A stretch of DNA of 64,000 bases from CAZCFB01 sp964511535 (GCA_964511535.1 CAZEFW010000021.1:10300-74299); one strand, 5' to 3'; shown: positions 8,747 through 22,000, numbered from the stretch's first letter. A program made the numbers and translations. The notes: generated by a model not told the origin, from the letters alone.

Positions 8747-10351
8747 ATGGCCAGAAAGACACGCAAGCGCGCCGGGGAGAAGGCCAAAAAGCCCGCCGCC
8801 GGAGGACCACGCGGCGCGGCGCCGAAAGGGGACCCGAACGGGGCTGATCCGGTTCGGCTCTATCTGAGTCAGATCTGCAAGCACCCCCTGCTCACCCGGG
8901 AGGAGGAGGTGCGCATCGCCAGGCGCCTGGAGCAGGCGCGCCGGCAAACACACCACGCGCTGTTCAGCTCCCACCTCGCCATCGAAGAGGTGCGCGCGCT
9001 CCGTGACGGCCTGCGCTGGGGCACGCTGCGTCCCCGGGCGGTGTTCCAGGAGCCCGGCCAGGCGGCCAGCAGCCAAAATACCGACGAGGAGGTCGGACCG
9101 ACAGAGGCGGAGCGCCGCGCCGACGAGGGCCTGCGCTCTCTCGACGGCCTGCACCGGCTGGCGGGGCGCATCCTGGGGCAGCAGCGCGACCTCGCCAGCA
9201 GAGGCCTGAGCAAGCGCCGCCGCGCCGAGCTCCGCAAGCGCCGCGGAAGAGACCTGCAGCGGATCCAGGAGGTCATGCTCGATCTCGGCCTTCACGAGCG
9301 GGTGATCGAGCCGATGATCCAGCGGCTCAGGGTCCACGGCGCGGAGCTGCAGGGGCTCCTGGAGGAGATCGCCTCGCTGGAAGAGCGCGCCGGCACCGGC
9401 GTGCGCGGCCTCGGGCAGCTCCTGCGCGCGGCCATGAGGTCGCCCGCGAAGCGCCGGGCGGCGGAGGCGCGGGCGGGCATGAGCATCGAGGAGCTCGACG
9501 CCCTGCGGGAGCGCCTGCTCCAGGCGCTGAGGCGAGTCAAGGAGATGGAGCATCAGAGCGGCCGCTCCCGCGCAGAGTTGATGACCACCTACCAGCAGCT
9601 CCAGCAGGGGGTGGCGCAGCAAGATCGCGCGCGCGCCGAGATGGTGCGGGGGAACCTGCGCCTGGTGGTGAGCATCGCCAGGCGATACGCCAACCGCGGC
9701 CTGCACCTGCTGGACCTGATCCAGGAGGGGAACCTCGGCTTGATGCGGGCCGTGGACAAGTTCGAGCACCGACGCGGCTACAAGTTCTCCACGTACGCCA
9801 CCTGGTGGATCCGCCAGGCCATCTCCCGGGCGGTGGCCGATCAGGCACGCACCATCCGCGTGCCGGTCCACATGAACGAGCTGATCAACAGCGTGAACCG
9901 CGCGACGCGCGCGCTGGTGCAGGAGCTCGGCCGGGAGCCGCGCGTGGAGGAGGTCGGGGCCCGCCTGCAGATCCCGCCGGCGCGGGTGCGCAAGGCACGG
10001 GAGGTGGCGAGGCACACCATCTCGTTGGAGACGCCCCTGGGGACGGATGATGGCGGCTGCCTCGCGGACCTGATCAAGGACGACAGGATCGCAGATCCCG
10101 GCGGAGGGCTGGATCACCAGGACCTCGCCGACCGTGTGGGCCGGGTCCTGGCGGAGCTGACCCCCCGCGAGGAGAAGATCCTGCGCATGCGCTTCGGCAT
10201 CGGGGAGGCCTCGGGCTGCACGCTCGAGGAGGTGGGCCGCGAGTTCCAGGTCACCCGGGAGCGGATTCGCCAGATTCAGGCCAAGGCGCTGGCCAAGCTG
10301 GGGCACCCCACCCGGGCGGGGCGCCTGCGCCCGTTCTGGACTGATGCCTGA
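8747..10351 (+). CDS. RpoD/SigA-like RNA polymerase sigma-70 factor
   Basis: The 534-residue product contains region 1.2 (VRLYLSQICKHPLLTREEE), a non-conserved insert of about 230 residues, and then region 2 with NLRLVVSIARRYANRG, DLIQEGNLGLMRAVDKFE and YATWWIRQAISR, region 3 (ARTIRVPVHMNELIN) and region 4.2 (TLEEVGREFQVTRERIRQI). These match primary-type sigma factors that recognise -35/-10 promoters. The basic N-terminal stretch is short and region 1.1 is not evident, so it may be a group 2 paralogue rather than the housekeeping factor. I chose the ATG at 8747, preceded by GGAGGAG 13 bases upstream. The frame stays open to 8654, so the start is uncertain. The 229-base gap upstream shows no clear promoter. 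Confidence 0.88.
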   Translation: MARKTRKRAGEKAKKPAAGGPRGAAPKGDPNGADPVRLYLSQICKHPLLTREEEVRIARRLEQARRQTHHALFSSHLAIEEVRALRDGLRWGTLRPRAVFQEPGQAASSQNTDEEVGPTEAERRADEGLRSLDGLHRLAGRILGQQRDLASRGLSKRRRAELRKRRGRDLQRIQEVMLDLGLHERVIEPMIQRLRVHGAELQGLLEEIASLEERAGTGVRGLGQLLRAAMRSPAKRRAAEARAGMSIEELDALRERLLQALRRVKEMEHQSGRSRAELMTTYQQLQQGVAQQDRARAEMVRGNLRLVVSIARRYANRGLHLLDLIQEGNLGLMRAVDKFEHRRGYKFSTYATWWIRQAISRAVADQARTIRVPVHMNELINSVNRATRALVQELGREPRVEEVGARLQIPPARVRKAREVARHTISLETPLGTDDGGCLADLIKDDRIADPGGGLDHQDLADRVGRVLAELTPREEKILRMRFGIGEASGCTLEEVGREFQVTRERIRQIQAKALAKLGHPTRAGRLRPFWTDA

Positions 10352-10352
10352 T

Positions 10353-10372
10353 CCGGGCCGCTGAGGCCCCGG
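10353..10372. terminator. Hairpin between convergent genes
   Basis: CCGGGCC and GGCCCCGG pair with one bulge around a GCTGA loop. It lies in the 33 bases between the stops of the sigma factor and the convergent serine hydrolase, so it may end transcription from both sides. No T-run is present. Confidence 0.35.
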
Positions 10373-10384
10373 GCCGCTGTCACC

Positions 10385-12277
10385 TCACGGGACCAGCATG
10401 TCCCATCGGTCGAGCCACACCAGCAGCCCGGCGAGCGCGGCGATCACTGCGGCGTGATGAACGCGCGTCCAGCGGGTCCACGCCCGGGACCTCCAGCTGC
10501 CGATGGTGATGGCCGCCGAGGCCAACAGCAGGGGAATGGCCGCCACGGCGAGCCACACCAGGCCCTGCATCATGGCGGGCACCCCATAGATTAGCCGGGT
10601 CTTGTCGGTCAGGCCGTGGGCCGTGCCGACGAAGCAGACCACCAGCAGCAGTGCAGCCGCCGAGGCCAGCAGCAAGGCAGCCAGGCGCAGGCTGCCGCCC
10701 GGCGTCCCGCGCCTGAAGCGCATGACCTCCCTGGCCCGCCCCGGGAACAGCGCCGTGATGGCCACCAGCAGGAGCACCAGGAGCATGGCCACCTGGGCGC
10801 CAGGAGACCACACCGCGCCCAGGGCGGCGTAGGTCTGGCTCGGCTGGCGCCCGACGAACATGTGTGAGATCGCGCCGCCCGCGCCCTGGTGAAACCCCAC
10901 CAGCTCGCCGCTCGCGCTGTCTCTGAACAGGAGCGGCGACAGCTCGTCGAGCTGCCTGGCGGGGAGGCCCGGTTCCGTGAGGATCAGCCCGCCGCCCCTG
11001 GCCGCCTGCACGATGAGGTGAGAAGACAGACGGCTGAGCCCGGCCACGGAGCGACTCGGAGCGCGGAGGCTCAGGTATCGCCCGAGCACCTTCGCGATGC
11101 TGGAGCCGGGCACCGTCGACACCCGCGCTGCCACCGGGGGGCGCGCCTGCGCCGGAAAGTAGCGCTCGAAGAAGGCGGTGAGGAAGCGCGCCCGGGCGCC
11201 GCGGCGGCCATCGGTGTTGTAGCTGATGAAGAGCCCGGTGCGATGCCCCGGGATCAGCCGGAGAGCGCTGTGGAACCACACCGTGTCACCGTCATGGCCG
11301 AGCACGCGGTGGCCGCCGCGCCGGTACTCGTTGAACCCGAGCAGCGTGGGCCCCATGCGCGGGTGACGCCAGGACACCGGGCTGCGCATCTGGTTGGCCG
11401 TGGCCGCCCGCAATATCCGGCGCGAGCCGACCAGGCCCAGCTGGAGGTGGGCGATCATCAGCCGGGCCATGTCCGTGGCGGTGGCGCTGCCCGCGCCGGC
11501 CGGGCTGAGGACCATCCGCTCGAACGGCTGCTCGGTGAAGCCCGCCGCGGTGGCGCGATAGGCCCTGGACATGTAGCCCGCCCTGAGGCCCACGGCAGGC
11601 TGCATCAGGGTCGTGGAGAGCATGCCGAGCGGAACCAAGAGGTCCTGCTCCACCTGGCGCTCCCAGCTGACGCCGGCGCTGCGCTGAACGATGTACCCCG
11701 CCATCGCCGCCCCGTAGTTTGAGTAGGATGGCATCCCCCCGGGGGCTCTGATCCGGGCCGGCATGCGGCTGGAGATGACCTGCTTGAGGGGTACCAGCCG
11801 GCTGCCGGGGCGGTAGAACTGGCCGGTGAGCACCCCGTCGAAGCCGCTCCGGTGGGTCATGAGGTGAGCCAGGGTCATCGGCCTGGCGTAGGTCGCAGGG
11901 ACCCTGTTCTGGCCCAGGTACTGGTTGATGTCCGCGTTCAGGTCGAGGCGGCCCTGCTCAACGAGCTGCATCACCACGGTCCAGACCAGGAGCTTGGTGA
12001 TGGACGCGATGCGGAACAGGGTCTGGTCCGCAACCACCGGGATCCCCCCACGCCGGTCCGCCAGGCCGTAGCCCTTGGCCACCAGCACCCGACCGTCTCT
12101 GACCACCGCCACGGTGGCGCCAGAGATCCGCTCCTCGCCGAGCCGCTGCCCCACCGCCCGGTCCAGGAAGGCCTCTAGCTCCCGCGCGTCGTCGGGGCCG
12201 GCGGAGGCCAGCGCCTGGCCCGCGACCGTCCCCGGCCACGCGAGCAGCAGCATGATCACCGCGAAAGTGCGGTTCAT
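10385..12277 (-). CDS. Membrane-anchored serine hydrolase of the class C beta-lactamase family
   Basis: The 630-residue protein begins with a signal peptide (MNRTFAVIMLLLAWPGTVAGQA). It has the SxxK motif at S92-K95 (SITK), the YxN motif at 185-187 (YSN) and GHDGDT in the position of the third motif. This is the fold of AmpC, D-Ala-D-Ala carboxypeptidases and EstB-like esterases. After the catalytic domain (to about residue 370) and a beta-rich segment, the C-terminal 150 residues contain four hydrophobic helices, so the enzyme faces the periplasm and is held in the membrane. The family includes peptidases and esterases, and beta-lactamase activity should not be assumed. The preceding small Cys-rich gene is 43 bases upstream on the same strand. 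Confidence 0.82.
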   Translation of the reverse strand: MNRTFAVIMLLLAWPGTVAGQALASAGPDDARELEAFLDRAVGQRLGEERISGATVAVVRDGRVLVAKGYGLADRRGGIPVVADQTLFRIASITKLLVWTVVMQLVEQGRLDLNADINQYLGQNRVPATYARPMTLAHLMTHRSGFDGVLTGQFYRPGSRLVPLKQVISSRMPARIRAPGGMPSYSNYGAAMAGYIVQRSAGVSWERQVEQDLLVPLGMLSTTLMQPAVGLRAGYMSRAYRATAAGFTEQPFERMVLSPAGAGSATATDMARLMIAHLQLGLVGSRRILRAATANQMRSPVSWRHPRMGPTLLGFNEYRRGGHRVLGHDGDTVWFHSALRLIPGHRTGLFISYNTDGRRGARARFLTAFFERYFPAQARPPVAARVSTVPGSSIAKVLGRYLSLRAPSRSVAGLSRLSSHLIVQAARGGGLILTEPGLPARQLDELSPLLFRDSASGELVGFHQGAGGAISHMFVGRQPSQTYAALGAVWSPGAQVAMLLVLLLVAITALFPGRAREVMRFRRGTPGGSLRLAALLLASAAALLLVVCFVGTAHGLTDKTRLIYGVPAMMQGLVWLAVAAIPLLLASAAITIGSWRSRAWTRWTRVHHAAVIAALAGLLVWLDRWDMLVP

Positions 12278-12320
12278 GGAGGCGGCGGCCTTGGCCTCGG
12301 GGCGCGGCCGCCAGCGTCTG

Positions 12321-12554
12321 TCAGCGCAGGCCAGGGTCGTCGTCCTCCGGATCTGGCGGATCCGTGGAGAACATCTCGACGTTCAGGGGGCAGGGCGGCT
12401 CGTTGCGGTCCACGTACTGGCACTCGTGCTGGTCGCACTTGACGTACGGCACCGACGTTCCGCTGAAGCCGCCGACATGGCGGGACGTGAGCTTGATGCT
12501 GACTTGCTCGTTTACGGTCGTGCAGAAGAAGGGTCTTTCCCTATGGCCCGACAT
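12321..12554 (-). CDS. Small four-Cys protein of unknown function
   Basis: The ATG at 12554 is preceded by AAGGAGATCCA, a strong ribosome binding site, which decides the start and argues for a real gene. The 77-residue product has four cysteines, the last three in CDQHECQYVDRNEPPCP. It has no signal peptide or membrane segment and ends in an acidic tail (DPPDPEDDD). The Cys pattern could bind a metal such as zinc, which is inference. I do not recognise a family. It lies 162 bases after the permease gene and 43 bases before the serine hydrolase. Confidence 0.65.
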   Translation of the reverse strand: MSGHRERPFFCTTVNEQVSIKLTSRHVGGFSGTSVPYVKCDQHECQYVDRNEPPCPLNVEMFSTDPPDPEDDDPGLR

Positions 12555-12716
12555 TGGATCTCCTTGGCGATCACGAACGGGCGCAGGGCGACGTTGCACT
12601 CGAACCTGTTTCTCCCATCATGCAGCAAGGGGCCAGGCTTGGCCACCTGAACAACTACCTGCGGCAGGTCGACGTGGAGGCCTCCACCCGGCGGATTCGG
12701 GCGCCAGTCCCGGGGC

Positions 12717-14177
<1,461 letters not shown>

Positions 14178-14194
14178 GGGATGCGCTCAGCGTA

Positions 14195-15976
14195 TCACGG
14201 CGCGGCGCAACGCGCTGTCAGCTGCTCTCGCAAGGTCCTGCGCAGCAGCCTGCGCGAGAACGGCTTCTCGAGGCAGGCGTTGCCCACCTCGCGGAAGAAG
14301 CGCTGCGCCCGGGGGGTAAAGGCGCCGCCCGTGACGAACACCATCCGCCCGGCCAGCTGCGGGTACCGCGTCTGGATCCAATCGTGCAGATCCATGCCCG
14401 AGATGTCGGGCATCATCAGATCGCACAGGATGACGTCGAACCGCTGGTCCCGCTCCAGCAGCTCCTGCGCCTCGGCGCCCGAGTGGACCAGCTCCAGGTC
14501 GTAGTCGCCGCTCAGGATACGGCTCACCGCCTTGGCGATGAGAACCTCGTCGTCCACCACCAGCACCCGCGGCCGGCCTGGCGGCACGATCTCCTCGGTG
14601 GAGATCTCCTGGTTGGCCCCGCTCTCGCGCTCCTGCCGCTCCCCCAGCGGCAGGCCGATGCAGAACCGGCTCCCCTCCCCCACGCGGCTCTCCACAGTGA
14701 TGTCGCCGTCGAAACTGGCGACGATGTTGCGGCAGATGGACAGGCCGAGCCCCGAGCCGATCCCCGCCTCCTTGGTGGAGAAGAACGGCTCGAAGATGCG
14801 CTCCTGATCCTCCGGCGCGATACCGGCCCCCGTGTCGGAGACCTCGATACAAACCTGCTCCTGGTCCAGGAAGGTGCGCACCCGGATCAGGTTGCGCTCC
14901 ACGTCCCCCTCCTCGATGGCGTGGGCCGCGTTGACCAGCAGGTTGAGCACCACCTGGGCCAGCTTGCCGTCGTTGGCCATCAGCGGCGGCAGCCAGCCGA
15001 GCTCCTTCTCCAGGCGGGCACGGTACTTGATCTCGTTGTAGGCCATGTTGATGGCCCCCTCCACCACCTCGTTGACCGACACCGGCACCATGCGGTCTTC
15101 ATCCGCGCGGGCGAAGGTCTTGAGGTCCTTGACGATGCTCTGAACCCGGCGCGCCCCGCCCAGCGCCTCGGCGGACTGCCGAACCAGCTCGTTGAGCTGC
15201 TCCGCCCCGGCCGCCCTCGCGTCATCGCCCATGATCTCCGTGGCCCGGCCCACGCCCACGGCGAGCTGCAGCCGCGTCAGCGCCCCCGCCAGCCGGGGCA
15301 ACGCCTGGTCGAGCGCCTCCAGGTTGAACAGGATGAAGGTCAGCGGGTTGTTGATCTCGTGGGCCACCCCGGCGGCCAACAGGCCGACGCTGGCCATGCG
15401 ATCCGCCTGGAACAGCTGGGCCTGCAGCGCCACCTGGGACGAGCGATCGCTGATGCTGGACCGGATCCCAACGATCTGGTCCTCGCTGTAGATGGGAGCG
15501 GAGCGCACGGCGGCCAGAAGCTGCGCGCCGTCTCGGGCCACGAGCCGGAGCTCGCTGCTCGCCACCGGCGCCCCCCGGAGCAGCGAGAGGATGTCGCCCC
15601 ACGCCTGGTCCCGGTCCGCCTCGTGCACGAAGTCATGCAGCAGGTTGATCCCGGCGTTCATGTCCTCGGAGCCCAGGCCCAGGGTCTCCATGCCGAGCCG
15701 GTTGACATAGGTGAAGTTATCGTCGGGGTCGGTCTCGCACACCATGGTGGGCAGCAGCTCTGCGGTCTGCCGAAAGCGCGCCTCGCTCTCCAGCAGCCGC
15801 GCCGCCGCCGCGTGGCTCTCCTCGAGCACCTTCTTGAGCTTGCGCTTCTCCTGCTCCAGCTCGGCGGTGCGGCGCGCCAGCTCGGCGGTGCGCCGCGCGA
15901 CCCTGCGCTCGAGCTCCTCCTCCCGGGCGCTGGCCCGTGAGTCGTCGTTGTCCCAGTCGGTGGGATCTCCGCTCAA
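14195..15976 (-). CDS. Hybrid sensor histidine kinase with PAS and receiver domains
   Basis: I chose the TTG at 15976 because GGGGAGGG lies seven bases upstream; the frame is open to another TTG at 16024. The product is 593 residues with no membrane segment, so it senses a cytoplasmic or diffusible signal. A Glu/Arg-rich coiled coil (about 15-65) leads to a PAS domain (about 65-190), then the dimerisation/phosphoacceptor box with H206 in GVAHEINNPL, the ATPase domain with NLLVNAAHAI, DTGAGI and GSGLGLSI, and a C-terminal receiver with D519 in LCDLMMPD and a conserved Lys in CLEKPF. It would phosphorylate its own receiver or pass phosphate to a partner. No response regulator with an output domain is adjacent. 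It ends 17 bases before the NCS1 permease start. Confidence 0.9.
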   Translation of the reverse strand: MSGDPTDWDNDDSRASAREEELERRVARRTAELARRTAELEQEKRKLKKVLEESHAAAARLLESEARFRQTAELLPTMVCETDPDDNFTYVNRLGMETLGLGSEDMNAGINLLHDFVHEADRDQAWGDILSLLRGAPVASSELRLVARDGAQLLAAVRSAPIYSEDQIVGIRSSISDRSSQVALQAQLFQADRMASVGLLAAGVAHEINNPLTFILFNLEALDQALPRLAGALTRLQLAVGVGRATEIMGDDARAAGAEQLNELVRQSAEALGGARRVQSIVKDLKTFARADEDRMVPVSVNEVVEGAINMAYNEIKYRARLEKELGWLPPLMANDGKLAQVVLNLLVNAAHAIEEGDVERNLIRVRTFLDQEQVCIEVSDTGAGIAPEDQERIFEPFFSTKEAGIGSGLGLSICRNIVASFDGDITVESRVGEGSRFCIGLPLGERQERESGANQEISTEEIVPPGRPRVLVVDDEVLIAKAVSRILSGDYDLELVHSGAEAQELLERDQRFDVILCDLMMPDISGMDLHDWIQTRYPQLAGRMVFVTGGAFTPRAQRFFREVGNACLEKPFSRRLLRRTLREQLTARCAAP

Positions 15977-16064
15977 CTCATGTCCCTCCCCGGTGCAGAA
16001 AGAGATCGTAGCGGGTCCCTGCAAGAATTACAAGGTTTGGGTGTTTTGAGCGAAGATAGGAGCG

Positions 16065-19000
16065 CTACTCGTTGCGCTGCCCGATGGTCAGGCCCAGGGC
16101 GTGACGCGCCGCGAAGTAGTCCTCGGAGATGCTGAACAGCACCAGGTCCTTGACCTTGTCCTGCAGGCTCATGGAGCCCACGGTGGTGGGCTCGCTCTTG
16201 AGCATCTTGACCACCACCGACAGGTCGTTGCACAGCAGGAACCCGATGCGGTTGGCCGTCAGCTCGCTGGCGGTCCACCACTTGTTCAGGTCGACCCCGC
16301 CAGAGGTGGCCGCGAACTTGCGCACCAGGTTGGTCAGCTGCTCGGCCTGCGCCGGGTGGAACTTGCCCGCCGCCCGCTTGATGGTCTGGTCCACCGCCGG
16401 CAGGTCCGCAGGCGGCACGGGGAAGTTGGGCTCCACCATCTTGAGCGCCGCGAAGAACACCGTACGCAGCTGGCTCGGCGCCCCCAACACGTTGCGCAGG
16501 AAGTGCTCCGGCCGCAGGAAGGTGAGCTGCTTGCCGATGGCGAACGCCAGCTCCTTCTCGGGCCGCCCCTGCAGCAGGTCGGAGCCCACCACGTAGGAGG
16601 GGACCTCCGTGGTGTGCGCCATCTGCAGCCCCATCTGCTGGTCGGGGCGCAGGTACAGCTCGGCGGGGGTCACCCCGAGCACCGAGGTCACGTAGCCGAA
16701 CATCTTGGAGAACAGCAGCGGGTCGGTGTTGACGTCCCGGCGCTCCTTGCGCTTGAGCTTGAACGCCTTGTGCGGCCGCGCGGTGAGCCCGGCGAACACG
16801 GGCGCCACCACGCCGAAGATGGCGCTGACGAACCGGTCCTGGTCGGCGTGGAAGATGTGCCGCAGCCACAGCTCGTCGGTGATGCGGTTGCGCGCCCGCA
16901 CCAGCCCCTTCTCCAGGTACTGCTGGTAGAACTGCTGCTCCGCCGGGTCGGCCTTCTTCAGGAAGGTGAGAGTGGAGTACAGGCACCACGCCTTGTCGTA
17001 CTGGCGCGTGTCCATGTAGATCCGCCCCAGCGCCTTGTAGGAGTCATGCTTGTTCGGCTGCTCCTTGATCAGGATCTGGTGCTCCGACACGGCCTTGGCG
17101 CCGTACTCGGGGCCAAGCAAGGTGTACAGCTCGGCCAGGATCTCGTGGCGCTGCAGGTTGGTGTTGTCGATGCTCGCCGCCACCTCGAACGCCGTGGAGG
17201 CGCTCTTGAAGTCCGACAGGCGCGTCCGGTAGATCTCGCCCAGGTTGTGCCACAGCATCACCTTCAGCTCGTCATAGCCATCCTGGGGCAGGCGCTTGAG
17301 CATCTTGCGGTAGTTGCGCTCCAGCAGCTTCCAGTCCTTGCGCTGGGTGCACGCCCGATCGATGGCCTCGAACGCCTTGAGCAGATCGATGTTGTCGTCC
17401 AGGGCGCGGTTGAAGTAGTCCACCGCCTCGTCCAGGGCGCTGATCTCGTCGCGGTAGATGACCGCCGCGGTGTAGTGGTACTTCGACCGGCGCTCCTTGT
17501 CCTCCTCGATGCCGGCCAGGGAGCCGAGGATGGTCACGGTCTCCTTCCACAGCTGGTTCTCGTGGTAAAGCTCCAGCAGCTTGTGCAGCAGGTGCGGGTT
17601 CTCCGGCTGCAGCGCCAGGGCCTCCTGGTAGTTGGCGGCCGCCCGCTGCACCGAGTTGAGCTTGGTGTGGCAGATGTCGCCGCACTCCTCCAGGATGCGG
17701 AAGCGCTCCTCGTCGTCCGCCGCCTCGAGCAGGCTGCGCTTGCAGGTCACCACGATGTCCCACTCGCCCTGCTTGCCCTGAAGGTCGATGATCGCCTCCA
17801 GCGTGGGCCGGTGGGTGCGGTCGATCTCCAGCGCCTTCTCGAACATATTGACGGCCTTCTTGCGCTCGCCGAGGGCGAGCTTCACCGAGCCGAGGCGGTA
17901 GTAGATGTCCACCGTCTGCTCAGCCTGCAGGCCGTCCCGGTGGTGCACCAGGATCGTCTGGTAAATCTTGAACGCGCGGTTCCAGTCCTGCATGCGGAAC
18001 AGCAGCGCCGCCAGGCTGGTGAGCACCTCCAGGTCCGTGGAGTCGATGTCGTAGGCCTGGCGGTAGAACTTGAGCGCCTTGTCGTCCTTGGCCAGCTCGT
18101 CCGCAGTGCGGGCCAGCTTGAAAGAGATCTCCTTGACCCTGTCGGTCTCGCGCCGGTCGGTCTTGCGCGCCAGCATGTCCAGGATCGGCTCGACCTCCTC
18201 GTACCGCCCGTCCCGGAAGTAGATCTGCGCCAGCGGCTCGCCCGCCTCGGCGTGATCCGGATCGATGGCCATGCACCGCGCCAGCAGGTCAGCCGCCTGC
18301 TCCTCGTCGTCCAGGTGCTGCAGGTAAGCCGCGCCCGCCTCGTACAGCAGCCGCGCCTTCTCCAGCTGGTTGGAAGAGCACGCCTCGGCCTGCACCATCA
18401 TCGACGCCGCCTTGGCCCAGTCGCCGCGCAGCTTGAACAGCTCGATGAGCCGCACCATGGCGCCCACGTGGTTGCCGTCCACCGACAGCACGCGCTGGTA
18501 GAACTCCTCGGCGCCAGCGGCATCGCCCATCTGCTCCTCGCTGATGAGGCCCAGGCGGTGGAAGATCCCCACCTGGTACGCCGGGTCGTCCACCAGCTGG
18601 GTCAGCCGGTTCATCACGTCCACCGCCTGGCTCCACTGCTCGGTCTCCTCGAACAGCCGCGCCAGGGCGTCCAGGGCGTGGGTGTGGTTCTCGTCGAAAG
18701 AGAGCACGTTCTGGTACGACTCGATGGCCCGATCCGGGTCCTTGATCTCGCCCTCGTACACGCCGCCCATGGCCATGTACAGCTCGGCCCTGTCGCCGGC
18801 GTCGTGCACCGCGCCGATGTGGCGCGTGATCGCCTCGACCAGGTCATGCCAGCGGCCGTCCTCGCGGTAGATCCGCTCCAGCACCCGGTAGGTCGGCTCG
18901 TGGTCGGGCTGCACCTCGAGCACCTTCTCCATGCACTCGGCCGCCCGGTCCAGCTTCGACCACTGCTCCTCGTACACCGAGGCCATGCGCTGGAAGATGC

Positions 19001-22000
19001 CGATGCGCTCCTCGTCGTACTCGGCGTAGTCGAGCTGCTGCTCCAGGATGTCGATGAACGCCTCAAACTTGCCGGTGTTCTCGAACAGCAGCTCCAGCGA
19101 CCGCATGGCGCCCCGGTTGCCCGGGTCGACCTGCAGGATCTGCTGGTAGCTCTCGATGGCCCGCTCGGCGTTGCCGAGCTGGTTCTCGTACAGCTCGCCG
19201 ATGCGCCGGCGCAGCTCCAGGGCGTCGTCCATCTCCTCGGCGCCCTCCGCCTTGGTCTCCAGGATCTCCACCATGGCGTCCCACTGCTCGGTGGTGCGGT
19301 ACAGCCGCTCCAGCGAGTCGAGGGCGTCGGAGTTCTGTGGGTCGAGCTCCAGGGCCTTGCGGTATGCCGTCAGGGCCAGGCCCTGGTCCTCCACCTGCAC
19401 CTCGTACAGCTCGGCCAGGGAGAGGAAGGTCTTGGTCTTGCGCTCCGGGTCGGTCTCCAGCTCGGCCCGGCGCTTCATCACCTTGATCAGCTCGTCCCAC
19501 TCGCCCGCCTGGCGGTGGAACCCCTCCAGCGCCTCCAGGCCCGGGGTGCACTCCGGGTTGATCTCCAGCGCCTGGTTCACCGAGGCCACGGCGTAGTCCA
19601 TGTGCCCCAGCTCGCCGGCGTACCAGCGGCCCATCTTCACCAGCAGGTCCGCCTTGATCACCGGGTCGGTGATTGTCTGCACCACGTTGTTGTACTCGGT
19701 GAGCAGCTCGTTCCACTTGCCAGTGGACGAGGCGAGCCGCTCGAAGTTGCTGGCGGTGCGATCGTTGGTGTAGTCCTCGGAGAAGGCCGCCTGCAGCACC
19801 ACGAACGCGTGCTCCTTGTCGTCGATCTTCTCCTCGTACACCTCCGCCACCTGCTGCAGCAGGTCCACGCGCTGGCTGGACTCCTCCACCAGGTCAACGC
19901 GCCCGAGCAGCAGCTCGATGAGCTCCTCCCACTTCCACCCCTCACGATAGACCTCAACCAGCTTGACGAACGCGCTCTCGTGGGCCTCATCCAGCTCGAG
20001 CACCTGCTCGTAGATCCGCCCGGCGTTCTCGGCGTTCTCCAGCCGCTCCTGCCACATGGCGGCGGCCTGGAGCATGGTGTCCACCTTCTCGTAGGTCGCC
20101 TGCTGGTGCTTCGCGCGGGTCATGAGCACCTGGATGCACTCCTCCCAGCGCGCCTGGTCGGTCAGCAGCTGCTCCAGCGCCGCCAGGGCGTCGAAGTCGT
20201 TGCCGTTGCGCATCTCCAGCGCCTTGCGCCACGCCTCGATGGCCTGGTCCGGCCGCAGCAGCGTGTCCGCCTCCAGCTTCGCCAGCTGGGTGTACAGCTG
20301 GGCCAGCTCCTCTTCGGGCATGTCGGTGGTGACGCCGATGTCGATGAGCCGGCGCAGCATCTCGCCCAGCTCCTCCCACGACTGGTTGTCGCGGTAGATG
20401 CTGCACACCGCGTACAGCGCCTCGGTGTCACCCGGGTCCAGCTCGAGCACCTTGAACCACGACTCCAGGGAGTTGCGATCCCGGCCGAGCTTCTCGTTCC
20501 AGATGCGCCCCAGCCGCTTCTGCAGCCGGATCTGGTCCACCGGCTCGGGGCTGATACCCACCTGGCGTTCGAGCACCTCCACCAGGTCCTGCCACTCGCC
20601 CGCCGCCTCGTTCAGGTCGGCCAGGGCCCACAGCGCCACCGGGTCCTCGCCGCGCATGTCGAGCACCCGCGACCAGAGGTCCCGGGCCCGCTCGGCGTCA
20701 TCCAGCGCGTCGCTGGAGATCTTGGCCATGCGCGCGTAGCAGTCGGCGATGCCGCCGTCGCCCTCGGCGATGTCGATCATTCGCTCGTAGATGTCGTACA
20801 GCTCGGCCCACCGGTTGAGGCCGAAGTAGAGCCGCTCCAGGGCGTCCAGGGCGGTGGGGTTGCGGGAGTCCTGATCCAGCACCGAGGTGAAGGCCTCGAT
20901 GGCCGCCTCGGCGTCCTCCAGCGCCACCTCCTGCACCTCGCCCAGGCGCAGGTAGAACTGCACCAGCTCATCGGTGGAGTCGCACAGCGCGATGCGCCGC
21001 GAGAGGATGGCCGCCAGGGCCTGGAACGCGTTGGTGCTGGTGTAGATGCGGTCCAGGGACTCCAGCGCCGCCTCGTCGGTCTCGTCGATGGCCAGCACCT
21101 GGAGGTACGCCTCCTCGGCGCGCTGCTTGTCCAGCAGCTCCTCCTCGAAGACCCGCGCCGCCAGCGACCAGATGCGCCGCTGCTCGGTGGGTTCGATGCG
21201 CTCCAGCACGGACGTGTAGACCTGGGTCAGCTGCTCCCAGGCGTCGGTGATGCGAGCCAGCCGCTCCAGCTCCTCGCTGGCCACCTCGGACAGCGGGTCC
21301 TCGGCGAAGGCGGCCCCCCACCAGGCGAAGGCCCGGTCCTGATCGCCCATGCGCTGCTCGCAGTTCTCGGCGATCTGCTGCATCATCTGCACCCGGTCCA
21401 GGATGTCGGTCATGCTGCCGAGCTGGATCTCCATGATCCGGATCAGCTTGTCCCACTGGTCCGACTGCCGGTACAGGGGCTCGAGGATCTCGGCGATGGT
21501 CGCCTGCTCCTGCCCCTCCTCCATCAGGATCTCGAGGGTGTTGAGGCTCGGGGCGTGGTCCGGCGAGGAGATCAGGATGTCGCGGTAGCTCTCGATGGCC
21601 GCCGGGATGTCACCCAGCATGTCCTGCTGCATCTGGCCCAGGCGGAACTGCAGGGCCTCGATGTCGTCCGCCGTGTCGGCCAGGTGAATCTCCCGGCGCA
21701 GCACGTCGGCCAGCTCGGTCCACTGCTCGGAGTCGGTGTAGAGCCGGTCCAGGGCGAGCACCGCCTCGCGGCTGGTGGGATCGGCCTCCATCACGGTGCT
21801 GTAGCGCCCGATCGCCTTTTCCGGCTGGCCCAGCTCCTCCACGTGGATGCGGGCCACCCGCAGGCCGAGCTGCACCTGCTGGTCCGCGTCGAGTACCTGG
21901 TCCACCTCGGCCTCGATCAGGTCGGCGAGCTCGGTCCAGGCGCCCGTGGCCTCGGCGATACGCTCGAGGTGCAGCACCGCGTCCTCGTCGCCGGTGTCCT

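Noticed and set aside
10385..12277. Beta-lactamase resistance gene
   Set aside because: The SxxK/YxN fold is shared by peptidases and esterases. The fused C-terminal membrane helices are not found in AmpC-type resistance enzymes.
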